Notes: a model not told the origin generated them from the sequence alone. Shown: positions 26,335-36,219, counted from the stretch's first letter. The stretch is 64,000 nucleotides of DNA from Natronococcus sp. A-GB7 (GCF_029688865.1 NZ_JARUKV010000013.1:62001-126000), one strand, 5' to 3'. Program-made: numbers and translations.

Positions 26335-27003
26335 TCAGCCGAAGTTCTCAATCAGCGCCTCGTCGGAATCGCCGCCGGCCTCGTCGATCGTCTCGGCGAC
26401 GAACGCGACGAAGTCGTGGAAGCCGAAGGCGTAGAGCTGGCCGTCCTCGAGGTGGTCCTCGATCGCCTCGCGCAGGCTCTCCTCGTCGTCCTCGTCGACG
26501 AAGACGACCGTCGCGCCGGCATCCTCGAGGGCCTCGAGGCGGTCGACGTGGGCCGGTTCGTCGTCCTGGTAGACGACGACGGCGTCGTGGCCCGCGTCGT
26601 GAGCGGCCTCGGCGATCGAGACCGCGGGACCGACACCGGGGCCGCCCGCGACGGCGACGATATCCCGGTCCTGTTCGTAGGTGATCTCGCCGAACGGGCC
26701 CTCGACGTGGACGACCGCGCCCGGTTCGAGGTCGGCGAGCCACGGCGAGAGGTCGCCGTCGGGATCGACGCCGACGGTGAGTTCGAACGTGTCCTCGACC
26801 GAGGACGACGAGAGCGTGTAGTGGCGCGCGACGACGTCGTCCTCGTCGTGATCGGCCTGCTGGTCGTCGGCTCCCGGCACGGCCCGGAGCAACACGAACT
26901 GTCCCGGAAGCGCGTCGAACCCGTCGGGTGTCTCGAGTTCGAGCGCGACGGTTTCGGGGCCGACCTCGCGTACGGCGTCGACGGCGACTGGCGTCCCTTC
27001 CAT
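26335..27003 (-). CDS. Flavin-dependent ferredoxin/NAD(P)H reductase-like protein
   Basis: A 222-residue protein of the ferredoxin-NADP reductase superfamily. It has an FAD-binding beta-barrel (GQFVLLRAVPG, then the R-x-Y-T/S motif in ARHYTLSSSS) and a nucleotide-binding domain (VAVAGGPGVGPAVSIAEAA, VVVYQDDEPAHVDRLEALED). It ends SDEALIENFG. No iron-sulfur domain is attached. The ATG at 27003 is chosen because it precedes the barrel directly. It is divergent from korAB across 148 bases, so it may pass electrons between KorAB-reduced ferredoxin and NAD(P). A broken copy of its 3' end lies at 24560. Confidence 0.85.
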   Translation of the reverse strand: MEGTPVAVDAVREVGPETVALELETPDGFDALPGQFVLLRAVPGADDQQADHDEDDVVARHYTLSSSSVEDTFELTVGVDPDGDLSPWLADLEPGAVVHVEGPFGEITYEQDRDIVAVAGGPGVGPAVSIAEAAHDAGHDAVVVYQDDEPAHVDRLEALEDAGATVVFVDEDDEESLREAIEDHLEDGQLYAFGFHDFVAFVAETIDEAGGDSDEALIENFG

Positions 27004-27151
27004 GTTCGATAAGTTCGGGAGGAGCGTGAAAAGCGGTTCCGTTCCGTCCAGGCCGAACGGAGCCGACTTGCGGATATACTCACGCTCGAGTAAGCCTCTA
27101 TGAGGGCTTTCAGAAGCCTTTTCATTTACTGGGAGCAAGGTTCTGCATAAC

Positions 27152-28909
27152 ATGGCAGCGGACCTCAACTGGGCGATCGGAGGCGAGGCTGGCGACGGCA
27201 TCGACTCCACCGGCAAAATCTTCGCTCAAGCACTCTCGCGTGCCGGGCGACACGTATTCACCTCGAAGGACTTCGCGTCTCGGATCCGTGGCGGTTACAC
27301 GGCCTACAAGATTCGAACGTCTGTCGACGAGGTCCAGAGCGTCGTCGACCGACTCGACATCCTCGTCGCGCTTACACAGCGAACGATCGACGAGAATCTC
27401 GACGAACTCCACGACGGCAGCGCGATCATCTACGACGGCGAACGCTCCTGGGACGCCGAGATCCCCGAGGAGATGAAGGGGATCGACGTCCCGCTGAAGT
27501 CGCTGGCCGAGGACGCCGGCGGCGCGATCATGCGTAACATCGTCGCGCTCGGGGCCGCCTGCGAGATCACCGGCTTCGACGTCGAGTACCTCGACGAATC
27601 CCTCGAGAAGCGCTTCGGTGGGAAGGGGACCCAGATCGTCGAGAACAACAAGGAGGCCGCCCGCCTGGGCCAGGAGTACGTCCAGGAGCACTACGACGTC
27701 GGCGACCTCGGCTACGACATGGAGACCACCGACAACGACTACGTCCTGCTCAACGGCAACGAGGCGATCGGTATGGGTGCGATCGCCGCCGGCTGTCGCT
27801 TTTATGCGGGCTACCCGATCACGCCCGCGACCTCGATCATGGAGTATCTAACGGGCCGAATCGAGGAGTACGGCGGCCACGTCGTCCAGGCCGAGGACGA
27901 GCTCTCGGCGATCAACATGACGCTGGGTGCCGCCCGATCGGGCGCCCGCTCGATGACGGCGACCTCGGGTGCCGGAATCGACCTCATGACCGAGACGTTC
28001 GGCCTGGTCGCGACCAGCGAGACGCCGATGGTCATCTGCGACGTCATGCGCTCGGGTCCCTCGACGGGGATGCCGACCAAACAGGAGCAGGGCGATCTGA
28101 ACATGGCCCTGTACGGCGGCCACGGCGAGATTCCGCGGTTCGTCGTCGCGCCGACCTCGATCACCGAGTGTTTCTGGAAGACCATCGAGGCGTTCAACCT
28201 GGCCGAGAAGTACAACACGCCGGTCTTCCTCGTCTCCGACCTGGCGATGTCGGTGACCGAGCAGACGTTCCCGCCGGAAGCGTTCGACATGGACGCCGTC
28301 GAGATCGACCGCGGCAAGCTCGTCGACGACGAGGAAGTTCAGGAGTGGCTCGACAGCCAGGGTCGGTTCCGCGCCCACGCCGCGACCGAGGACGGCGTCA
28401 GCCCGCGTTCCATCCCCGGCACGACCGACGGCGCACACATGAGCACGGGGCTCGAGCACGACGAACTCGGTCGCCGGACCGAGGAACAGGAGATCCGCGT
28501 CCAGCAGGTCGACAAGCGAAACCGAAAGGTCGAGACCGCCAAAAACGAGGAGGAGTGGGAGTACCGCGAGTTCGGCAACCCCGATGCGGAGAACCTCGTC
28601 ATCTCCTGGGGATCGAACGAGGGTGCGCTGGTCGAAGCCCTCGAGTACCTCGAGGACGAAGGTGTCGACGTCCGCGTGATCTCGGTGCCCTACATCTTCC
28701 CGCGACCCGACCTCACAGACGAGATCGAGGCCGCCGAGGAGACGATCGTCGTCGAGTGTAACGCGACGGGCCAGTTCGCAGACGTGATCGAACACGACGT
28801 CCTCACCCGCGTGAAACGCATCAACAAGTACACCGGCGTCCGCTTCAAGGCGGACGAGCTGGCCGAAGAGATTACGACCAAACTCACCGAGGAGGTGCCC
28901 GCACAATGA
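27152..28909 (+). CDS. korA: 2-oxoacid:ferredoxin oxidoreductase, alpha (gamma-alpha fused) subunit
   Basis: A 585-residue subunit of the CoA-dependent enzyme that oxidatively decarboxylates 2-oxoglutarate or pyruvate and reduces ferredoxin. The gamma domain comes first (about 1-190, GGEAGDGIDSTGKIFAQAL, SRIRGGYTAYKIRTS), then the alpha/pyrimidine domain (ICDVMRSGPSTGMPTKQEQGD around residues 290-315) and the C-terminal transketolase-like domain. A TATA-like TTTTCATTTAC lies about 27 nt before the ATG. Its stop overlaps korB by ATGA. KorA is preferred but PorA (pyruvate) cannot be excluded by eye. Confidence 0.88.
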   Translation: MAADLNWAIGGEAGDGIDSTGKIFAQALSRAGRHVFTSKDFASRIRGGYTAYKIRTSVDEVQSVVDRLDILVALTQRTIDENLDELHDGSAIIYDGERSWDAEIPEEMKGIDVPLKSLAEDAGGAIMRNIVALGAACEITGFDVEYLDESLEKRFGGKGTQIVENNKEAARLGQEYVQEHYDVGDLGYDMETTDNDYVLLNGNEAIGMGAIAAGCRFYAGYPITPATSIMEYLTGRIEEYGGHVVQAEDELSAINMTLGAARSGARSMTATSGAGIDLMTETFGLVATSETPMVICDVMRSGPSTGMPTKQEQGDLNMALYGGHGEIPRFVVAPTSITECFWKTIEAFNLAEKYNTPVFLVSDLAMSVTEQTFPPEAFDMDAVEIDRGKLVDDEEVQEWLDSQGRFRAHAATEDGVSPRSIPGTTDGAHMSTGLEHDELGRRTEEQEIRVQQVDKRNRKVETAKNEEEWEYREFGNPDAENLVISWGSNEGALVEALEYLEDEGVDVRVISVPYIFPRPDLTDEIEAAEETIVVECNATGQFADVIEHDVLTRVKRINKYTGVRFKADELAEEITTKLTEEVPAQ

Positions 28910-29772
28910 GCTCCGACGTTAGATTCACAGACTTCAAGTCCGACAAGCAGCCGACCTGGTGTCCCGGATGCGGCGACTTCGGGACGATGAACGGCATGAT
29001 GAAAGCCCTCGCCGAGACCGGAAACGACCCGGACAACACGTTCGTCGTCGCCGGGATCGGCTGTTCCGGCAAGATCGGGACCTACATGCACAGCTACGCC
29101 CTCCACGGCGTCCACGGCCGTGCACTACCCGTCGGTCAGGGGGTCAAGATGGCCCGCCCCGACATCGAAGTGATGGTCGCCGGCGGGGACGGCGACGGCT
29201 ACTCGATCGGCGCCGGCCACTTCGTCCACGCCGTCCGCCGGAACGTCGACATGACCTACGTCGTCATGGACAACCGCATCTACGGGCTTACGAAGGGCCA
29301 GGCCTCGCCGACCTCGCGGTCGGACTTCGAGACCTCGACGACCCCCGAGGGCCCCAAACAGCCCCCGGTTAACCCGCTCGCGCTCGCGCTGGCATCCGGC
29401 GCGTCGTTCGTCGCCCAGTCCTTTGCCTCCGACGCCCTGCGCCACCAGGAGATCGTCCAGAAGGCGATCGAACACGACGGGTTCGGCTTCGTCAACGTGT
29501 TCAGTCCCTGTGTGACGTTCAACGACGTCGACACCTACGACTACTTCCGCGACTCGCTGGTCGATCTCCAGGAGGACGAGGACCACGATCCGAACGACTA
29601 CGAGGCCGCGAAGGAGGTCATCCTCGACAGCGAGAAGGAGTACCAGGGCGTGATGTACCAGAACGAGAACTCGGTGCCGTACAACGAACAACACGGCGTC
29701 ACCGAGGACATGTCCGAGATTCCCGACGGCGCCCCCGAGGACGCGATGGACCTCGTCCGCGAGTTCTACTGA
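28906..29772 (+). CDS. korB: 2-oxoacid:ferredoxin oxidoreductase, beta subunit
   Basis: A 288-residue thiamine-diphosphate-binding subunit partnering KorA. WCPGCGDFGTMNG begins the conserved core, GIGCSGKIGTYMHSY follows, and GDGDGYSIGAGHFVHAVRRN with VVMDNRIYGLTKGQ is the ThDP/Mg motif (GDG...N). There is no separate 4Fe-4S domain, as usual for this two-subunit type; Cys residues in WCPGCG and GCSG may bind the cluster. Translation is coupled to korA through the 4-base overlap. Confidence 0.9.
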   Translation: MSSDVRFTDFKSDKQPTWCPGCGDFGTMNGMMKALAETGNDPDNTFVVAGIGCSGKIGTYMHSYALHGVHGRALPVGQGVKMARPDIEVMVAGGDGDGYSIGAGHFVHAVRRNVDMTYVVMDNRIYGLTKGQASPTSRSDFETSTTPEGPKQPPVNPLALALASGASFVAQSFASDALRHQEIVQKAIEHDGFGFVNVFSPCVTFNDVDTYDYFRDSLVDLQEDEDHDPNDYEAAKEVILDSEKEYQGVMYQNENSVPYNEQHGVTEDMSEIPDGAPEDAMDLVREFY

Positions 29773-29952
29773 CGACAGCCTCCAGCAGCGGTTTGATTTT
29801 CGCCGGCGACAACGCTCTCTGACCCGCACACTCGATCCTCCTGGGGCAGCGTCGTCAGCGTCCGACTCGAGGGGACGACCGACTGGCCGATGACCGACAG
29901 AGCGTGAGACGCCACCCCACGTTCATAGGGGTTGCCGTCGTACTCCGCTCCG

Positions 29953-30783
29953 ATGAACGGGGACATTCTCGTCGCGACCGACGGCAGCGACATCGCGGCG
30001 ACCGCCGCCGACCAGGGACTCGAGATCGCCGAACGGCTCGAGGCGACGGTCCACGTCGTCTCGGTCGTCGACCGAGCGGACGCCGACGACGAGTCGGTCC
30101 ACGAGCGCCATCGGGAGTTCGTCGAGCGCGTCGAACGCGATTGCCGCGATCGGGGCCTCGCCGTCGAGACGAGCGTTCGCTCCGGTCGACCCGGCCAGGC
30201 ACTGCTCAAGTACGCCGACGAGCGCGACGTCGGACTGATCGTCATGGGAACCCACGGTCGAACCGGCCTGAAGCGCTGGCTCATGGGGAGCGTCGCGATC
30301 GCGGTCGTCCGCGAGGCACAGTGTCCGGTGCTTACCGTCAACGCGACCGTTGTGGAGCCGATCCAGGAGATCGACGACGTGCTCATCGCGACCGACGGCC
30401 GGCCGGGGGTGGAAGCGGCCGTCGACCGGGGGCTCGACCTCGCGGCGGCCTGCGGCTCGCGCGTCCACTCGCTGTACGTCGTCGACGACGTTCACTCGAG
30501 TATGAACGTCGTCCTCGACGCGTTCGAGGAGATCGGCGAGCGCTCGACGAGCGCGATCGCCGAGCGGGCGAGCGAACGCGGTCTCGAGACCGAACGCGCG
30601 ATCGAGCGGGGGATCCCTCACCGGGAGATCGTCGCCTACGCCGACGAGCGCGACGTCGACCTCGTCGTCGTCGGCACGGAGAGTCGCTCGGGACTCGATC
30701 GGGTCGTCGCCGGAAGCGTCTCCCAGCGGGTGATCGGCACCGCACCGGTGCCGGTGTTGTCGGTTCGGACGCTCGAGCGGTAA
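29953..30783 (+). CDS. Tandem universal stress protein (two UspA domains)
   Basis: A 276-residue cytoplasmic protein with two Usp domains. Domain 1 (about 1-135) opens ILVATDGSD and has the ATP-binding G-x2-G-x9-G-S pattern in GTHGRTGLKRWLMGS. Domain 2 (about 140-276) opens VLIATDGRPG and has GTESRSGLDRVVAGS, where the second Gly of the pattern differs. ATP binding is therefore clearer for the first domain. The ATG at 29953 fits the family start; one 7 codons earlier is also open. Confidence 0.9.
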   Translation: MNGDILVATDGSDIAATAADQGLEIAERLEATVHVVSVVDRADADDESVHERHREFVERVERDCRDRGLAVETSVRSGRPGQALLKYADERDVGLIVMGTHGRTGLKRWLMGSVAIAVVREAQCPVLTVNATVVEPIQEIDDVLIATDGRPGVEAAVDRGLDLAAACGSRVHSLYVVDDVHSSMNVVLDAFEEIGERSTSAIAERASERGLETERAIERGIPHREIVAYADERDVDLVVVGTESRSGLDRVVAGSVSQRVIGTAPVPVLSVRTLER

Positions 30784-30810
30784 CCGGTCCCGGAGCGGGA
30801 CTTTGACAGA

Positions 30811-31453
30811 ATGGTTCTCCCCGGGAACCTCGCGCTGGCGTCCCTCGCGGGACAGGTCACCGCATTAGCGACCGGTCTCGGCGCGATTCCGTTCTATTGC
30901 TTCGACGAGATCAGCGATCGACGAAACGTCTGGGGCTTTTCTTCCGGAGTCGTGGCCTCGGCGTCGGTCTTCGGAACACTCGTCCTCATTCCAGGAGTGT
31001 CGACAGTTCACAGCTTCCCGAGGTGAATCGCCATCGGCATCTCCTTTGCCGATCTCGGCCGCGAAGGTGGGGTTTCCCTGCTCGGCGTTACCGTCCCGCT
31101 GCTGGTGTTCATGACGGTCGGATCTCGATTCACAACGTTCCGGAGGGGACCGCCATCTCGATCCCGCTAAATTCACTCGGGTGGCGACCCGAAGGCTGGT
31201 CCGGAGGGACGATCTTCTCGAGCCCTCTGCAGCCGATCGGCGCCGTCCTTGCGTTCGGATTCGTTCAGGTTGCACGGGAGCTGCTCCCGTTCGGGTTCGG
31301 CTTCGCCGCCGGACGATGAGTTACTTCGTTCTCACGGAGTTCGTTCCGGAGCTGCCGGCAGTCGGCGAGGAGCTGCGCCGCGGCGGAAAGGCCGGGCTGG
31401 TAGGTGGCACCCCCATCGGTGTGCTCGTTATGCTCCTGCTCGCGTTCGTCTGA
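30811..31453 (+). pseudogene. ZIP family metal transporter, broken
   Basis: Pieces of a ZIP-type divalent-metal permease are spread over three frames. The N-terminal part (GLGAIPFYCFDEISDRRNVWGFSSG) runs into an internal TGA at 31024 after TVHSFPR, where the family has HSFPEG. The same frame resumes with AIGISFADLGREGGVSLLG, then shifts near 31120 to SIHNVPEGTAISIPL (a ZIP signature with metal-binding His/Glu), and shifts again near 31313 to SYFVLTEFVPELP and GVLVMLLLAFV. The segment between the first helices and HSFP is also too short. With at least three disruptions it cannot make a full-length protein. Confidence 0.88.
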
Positions 31454-31725
31454 CCGACGTATTCCGGAGCGGCCGATCCCGGTGGTTCGGTCCGACCCGA
31501 CCTCGCTTCTAGAAGACTTATACCTATCAAGTGACCAGGCTGTCCACGCTAAGGATAGTCCGTAGATATAGACTGTGTTCTTGTCCTGAATGTTTATATT
31601 GCTGCAGTTATATTATATCTAAAACGACTAACAAAATCTGAAACTAATCGGAGCCGACTAAGATCAAGGAAGGACAGCAGTACGAAATTGCCACACGCGG
31701 TCAACGGAAGCGAAAACGCGAAACG

Positions 31726-34700
31726 ATGACACCACAAATTCACAATCGAACCACTGACGCCGATGGGGTAGAGATCGACAGCGACTCGGAGACGCTCGAT
31801 CTCGGCAGCGACGACGAAGCACAACACCACCAGAGCAACCGATCCGGTTTTGCATTCGTAACAGCAGAACCACTCGACGGCCTCGAATGCCGTATTTCTA
31901 CGAAGAGCGAGGGCCTCATTACGGCGTATCTGGCGACCAGTTCCGGAACAGTTCTCGAACGGCAGACAGTTGCGGCCGTCGATCCGGGAGGATCCTTCAC
32001 GTTCGAAACGGCACTCGAAGCGAACGAATCCTATCAGATCCTATGCGACGCCCAGGGACGCAACTACGTTCGGGGACGAGCCGAGGTCGAGTACCCCCTC
32101 GAGAACGACTCGTTTACCGTTAGTCACGGGATCTACACCGGAAGCGGTCTCGAGTCGGACAGTTACCGATACTGCATCGACCGGATCGGACCGATCCGCG
32201 AGCGGGAACGGGAGGGAGCGATCGATCTTGCAAGTGACGACGAGGGCCAATCCTGGCGTTCGCTGACCGGCCGTTCGGGGATTCGAATCCGGACCACGGA
32301 GGCCGTCGACGGACTCGAATGTCGCCTCTCGGAACGTTCGGAAAACCTCATTACGGCGTATCTCACTACGGACTCGGGCGACGTACTGGAGCGACAGATG
32401 ATCGGCGCGTTCGACGCCGGGGACTCGTTCGCGTTCGAGGCGGAACTCGAGGCCGACGAAACCTACCGAGTCGTCTGTGACGCGCGAGGGCGGAGCTACG
32501 TTCGCGGACGGGCTGCGGTCGACTACCCCCTCGAGTCGGAGTCGCTTTCGGTCACCGACGGGATCTACGGCAACGGCCAGCGGTCCGATAGCTACCGGTA
32601 CTGTTTCGACCGAATCGTACCCGGCGACGCCGGAGCGGTCTCGGATACCGGCTACGAGAGCGAGAACGAATCGGAAACCGACGACCCGGAGACGGACACG
32701 CTCGACCTCGGAAGCGACGAGGAGGGCCAGGCCTGGAGTTCGCTCGACGAGCCCTCCGGCGTCCGGTTCCGGGTCGACGAGGCCGTCGACGACGTCACGT
32801 GTCGGCTCTCAGCGGAGACCGACGGTGTCACGACGGCGGTCCTGACCGACGACGGCGGCGACGTCCTCGACGAGCAGTCGATCGACGATCTCGAGGCCGG
32901 CGACACGTTCGCCTTCGCGGCCGAGCTCGAGGCCGGCGAAACCTACGGGATCCTCCTCGACGCCGACGGCGAGAGCTACGTTCGTGGCCGAACCGCGGCC
33001 GACTACCCTCTCGAGAGCGCCGTCCTCGAGGCGGTCCACGGGATCTACAGCGGCGACTACGAGTCAGATAGCTACCGCTACTGCGTCGATCGAATCACCG
33101 TTTCGATCGCCGACTCCGAACCGAGCGAACCCGAGGAGTCCGAGCCCGAGGAATCCGGGTCGACGGAGAGTACGATCGATCTCGGCGACGACGAGGAGGG
33201 CCAGTCCTGGGGATCGCTGGATCAGCTGTCCGGCGTTCGGTTCCGGGCCGAAGAGGACCTCTCGAGGATCACGGGTCGACTCTCGCCCGAGACCGACGGC
33301 GTCACGACGGCGTACCTCACCGACGATGACGGCGACGCCCTCGAGGAGCAATCGATCGACGGTCTCGAGGCCGGAGAGACGTTCGCCTTCGACACCGCCC
33401 TCGAAGCTGGCGAAACGTACTGGATCGGCTGCGACGCGGATGGCGAGAGCTACACCCGTGGACGAGCCGGAGCCGACTACCCCCTCGAGGACGATCTGCT
33501 GGAGATCTCTCATGGGATCTACGGCGGCTACCTCGAGACCGACGACTACCGCTACTGTCTCGATCGGCTCTCCGTCGAGAGCGCCGGTTCGGGCGGCTAC
33601 GAGACGGAGACCGAGGAGACCGAACTCGACCTCGGGAGCGACGAGGAGGCCCAGTCCTGGAGTACGCTGGACCGCCGCTCCGGCGTTCGGTTCCGGACCG
33701 AAGCGGAGCTCTCGAGGGTAACGGGCCGGCTCTCGGCGGAGACCGACGGCGTCACGACGGCAGCCCTGACCGACGACTCGGGATCGGTGCTCGAGGAGAA
33801 GTCGGTCGACGACCTCGAGGCCGGCGAAACGTTCGCCTTCGACGCCGCCCTCGAGGCCGACGAGGCCTACCGCATCCTGCTCGACGCCGACGGTGAGAGC
33901 TACGTTCGCGGCCGGGCCGAAGCCGACTACCCCCTCGAGGACGACCTGCTTTCGGTCACTCACGGGATCTACGGCGGCGAGTACGAGTCCGAGAGCTACC
34001 GCTACTGCGTCGATCGGATCGCCGCCGAGCGGGAGTACGAGGTTCCGGTCGAGAACGAGGAGGAGTCCGAATCCGAACCCGAACCCGAGGTCGAGACGAT
34101 CGATCTCGGCGACGACGAGGAGGGACAGTCCAGGGACTCCCTGGACAGTCCCTCGGGCGTTCGCATCCGGGCGACCGAAAGCGTCGACACACTCGAGTGT
34201 CGGCTCTCGGCGGAGACCGACGGCGTCACGACGGCGTATCTCACAACCGACGACGTGACGACGGCCACTCCCGCCGAGGACGACGTCCTCGACGAGCAGT
34301 CGATCGCCGACCTCGAGGCAGGCGACACGTTCGCGTTCGACGTCGACCTCGAGGCTGACGACGTCCGCTGGATCGTCTGTGACGCGGAGGGTGACACCTA
34401 CGTCCGTGGACGAGCCGGGGCCGACTATCCGATCGACGGCGACCTCCTCGAGGTGACCGACGGGATCTACGGCGGCTACCTCCAGTCGGAGAACTACCGG
34501 TACTGCGTCGATCGGATCGTCGTCGAGGGCGGTTCGTCGTCCGACGAGGCCGAGAGCGAACCGACCGAACCGGAGGTCCCCGCGCTCGAGCTCGGCGACG
34601 ACGAGGAGGGTCAGTCCTGGAGCTCGCTGGACGACCGCTCCGGCGTTCGCCTGGTCGCGACCGAGAGCGTCGACGCGCTCGAGTGTCGGCTCTCGGCGGA

Positions 34701-36219
34701 GACCGACGGCGTCACGACGGCGGTCCTGACCGACGACGGCGGCGACGTCCTCGACGAGCGCTCGATCGGGACCCTCGAGGCCGGCGACGCGTTCGTGCTC
34801 AACGGCGAACTCGAGGCCGACGAAGCCTACAGAGTTCTCCTCGACGCCGACGGTGAGAGCTACGTTCGGGGTCGAACCGCGATCGAGTACCCGGTCGAGA
34901 GCGACTTCCTCGAGGCGACACACGGGATCTACGGTGGCGACTACGAGTCCGACAGCTATCGGTACTGTCTCGAGCGTATCGAGCCGACCGAGCCGGAGGA
35001 ACACGAGCCGGAGCCGGAGTCGGCTCCGGCGCCGTCCGGTGCGACTCACGGACTGTTGGCCGACGTTAAACGGCGTCCTGACGACGTAACGACCGTCAAC
35101 GTAGTCGACGAACCGTCTATCGACGAAGACGGCGATCTGTCGGCGGAAATACTGGCGTATCTCGACTCTCAGAGCGTCGTCAACCACGAGATCGTCATTC
35201 CGACGGGAACCTACCGCTGGAACACGGAGTTCTACGTCACTGATCCCGTCGAGTATATCGAAATTCGAGGCGACCTGCGGGCGACCCTCGAGATCCGCGA
35301 CGAAGACGTCGATTTCGCGTTCGGGTTCGGAACGTGGGACGACAGCAACCCACCACAGCACGTCGTCGTTCGGAACGTCGACGTCGACATCGACGATCGA
35401 GACGAGCGGGACGCCTCGCTGATCACCGCCCACGTCGGGCGGTGTCTGATCGACAACGTCGAACTCATCGGACAGCGCATGCCGTACGGGCCCGAGGGGG
35501 GCGTCCGATACAGCTGTCTCATTAACACGCTGGATGAAGATGCGCTCTCGTTGATCCGCAACGTAACTATTCCGGACGGCGACATCGCGAACCCTGATCT
35601 GCAGCCAGTCGGCAACCACTCGATCGGCATCAGTGCTGACCCACCTCACGACGGAATAAATATCTGGCAGCAGTGTTTCGTCGAAAAGACCGTCGGAAAC
35701 GGGTTCTACGTGCGAAACAGCCCCGGCGAGAACGTTCTCAACCGATGCGTCGCAGCGAACTGTGGTAGCGGGAACATTCGACTCGGTGTTGGGGATACGG
35801 CTCGTGATTGTAAGGTCTTCCTCGACAAAGGGTCAGAGCAGCTGTATCCAGGTGCGGCGCTCTGGCTCAACGGCGGTCAGCCGATCGCCGAACGCATCGA
35901 GATCGACGGCAGTGACGCCCAGAACGACATCGTCAGGGTCAACAGTGATGCCGATGGTGGCCATATCAAGGGTCTCGATCTGTTCTGTGGTGCCAACGTC
36001 GAAGCCCCCGCAATCCGCTGTACAGAGACGAGTAGCACGGACCCGAGAGGAGTCCTCATCGAGGACTTCGATGTCGAGGACATCACTACTTCCGGCGGCG
36101 GTAGCGTTCAAATACGTCGCTCCGACGTAACCCTCAAGAACGGCGCTATCGATGCGTCGTATCGGTCGGCACTCACCGGGAGCAGTGACCCGGACCTCGA
36201 AAACGTCGACATACTGTAG
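31726..36219 (+). CDS. Giant protein: seven beta-rich repeats plus parallel beta-helix
   Basis: A 1497-residue acidic protein. Residues about 24-1085 hold seven repeats of 142-162 residues, beginning at bases 31795, 32221, 32701, 33175, 33625, 34099 and 34585. The repeat consensus runs LDLGSDEEGQSWSSLD, SGVRFR, CRLSAETDGVTTA, LEAGDTFAF, YVRGRA, ADYPLE, GIYGGDYESDSYRYC. The final YRYC is present in all seven; CRLS becomes TGRLS in repeats 4 and 5. Acidic Glu/Ser/Pro linkers join the repeats. From about residue 1105 a pectin-lyase-like beta-helix follows (ITAHVGRCLIDNVELIGQ, NGFYVRNSPGENVLNRCVAANC). There is no signal peptide, and in-frame upstream sequence (stop at 31645) offers none. It resembles adhesins or viral tailspikes; its function is unknown. 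Confidence 0.85.
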   Translation: MTPQIHNRTTDADGVEIDSDSETLDLGSDDEAQHHQSNRSGFAFVTAEPLDGLECRISTKSEGLITAYLATSSGTVLERQTVAAVDPGGSFTFETALEANESYQILCDAQGRNYVRGRAEVEYPLENDSFTVSHGIYTGSGLESDSYRYCIDRIGPIREREREGAIDLASDDEGQSWRSLTGRSGIRIRTTEAVDGLECRLSERSENLITAYLTTDSGDVLERQMIGAFDAGDSFAFEAELEADETYRVVCDARGRSYVRGRAAVDYPLESESLSVTDGIYGNGQRSDSYRYCFDRIVPGDAGAVSDTGYESENESETDDPETDTLDLGSDEEGQAWSSLDEPSGVRFRVDEAVDDVTCRLSAETDGVTTAVLTDDGGDVLDEQSIDDLEAGDTFAFAAELEAGETYGILLDADGESYVRGRTAADYPLESAVLEAVHGIYSGDYESDSYRYCVDRITVSIADSEPSEPEESEPEESGSTESTIDLGDDEEGQSWGSLDQLSGVRFRAEEDLSRITGRLSPETDGVTTAYLTDDDGDALEEQSIDGLEAGETFAFDTALEAGETYWIGCDADGESYTRGRAGADYPLEDDLLEISHGIYGGYLETDDYRYCLDRLSVESAGSGGYETETEETELDLGSDEEAQSWSTLDRRSGVRFRTEAELSRVTGRLSAETDGVTTAALTDDSGSVLEEKSVDDLEAGETFAFDAALEADEAYRILLDADGESYVRGRAEADYPLEDDLLSVTHGIYGGEYESESYRYCVDRIAAEREYEVPVENEEESESEPEPEVETIDLGDDEEGQSRDSLDSPSGVRIRATESVDTLECRLSAETDGVTTAYLTTDDVTTATPAEDDVLDEQSIADLEAGDTFAFDVDLEADDVRWIVCDAEGDTYVRGRAGADYPIDGDLLEVTDGIYGGYLQSENYRYCVDRIVVEGGSSSDEAESEPTEPEVPALELGDDEEGQSWSSLDDRSGVRLVATESVDALECRLSAETDGVTTAVLTDDGGDVLDERSIGTLEAGDAFVLNGELEADEAYRVLLDADGESYVRGRTAIEYPVESDFLEATHGIYGGDYESDSYRYCLERIEPTEPEEHEPEPESAPAPSGATHGLLADVKRRPDDVTTVNVVDEPSIDEDGDLSAEILAYLDSQSVVNHEIVIPTGTYRWNTEFYVTDPVEYIEIRGDLRATLEIRDEDVDFAFGFGTWDDSNPPQHVVVRNVDVDIDDRDERDASLITAHVGRCLIDNVELIGQRMPYGPEGGVRYSCLINTLDEDALSLIRNVTIPDGDIANPDLQPVGNHSIGISADPPHDGINIWQQCFVEKTVGNGFYVRNSPGENVLNRCVAANCGSGNIRLGVGDTARDCKVFLDKGSEQLYPGAALWLNGGQPIAERIEIDGSDAQNDIVRVNSDADGGHIKGLDLFCGANVEAPAIRCTETSSTDPRGVLIEDFDVEDITTSGGGSVQIRRSDVTLKNGAIDASYRSALTGSSDPDLENVDIL
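31795..34985 (+). repeat. Seven in-frame tandem coding repeats (426-486 bp)
   Basis: Repeat starts are 31795, 32221, 32701, 33175, 33625, 34099 and 34585. Repeats 3-7 are closest to each other in wording; repeats 1 and 2 are more diverged and less G/C-rich at third positions. Repeat 6 carries an insertion (TTDDVTTATPAEDD) in the loop after TTAYL. The pattern suggests expansion by unequal recombination. Confidence 0.9.

Noticed and set aside
29773-29820. A possible fifth palindromic element after korB
   Set aside because: Only a weak resemblance to the left outer arm is present, and the complementary inner arm is missing.
31795-34985. Regularly spaced repeats as a possible CRISPR array
   Set aside because: The period is above 400 bases, the repeats are coding and in frame, and spacers of uniform size are absent.
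33064-35649. An 861-codon antisense frame across the repeat protein
   Set aside because: It mirrors the repeats of the plus-strand gene and lacks protein character of its own.
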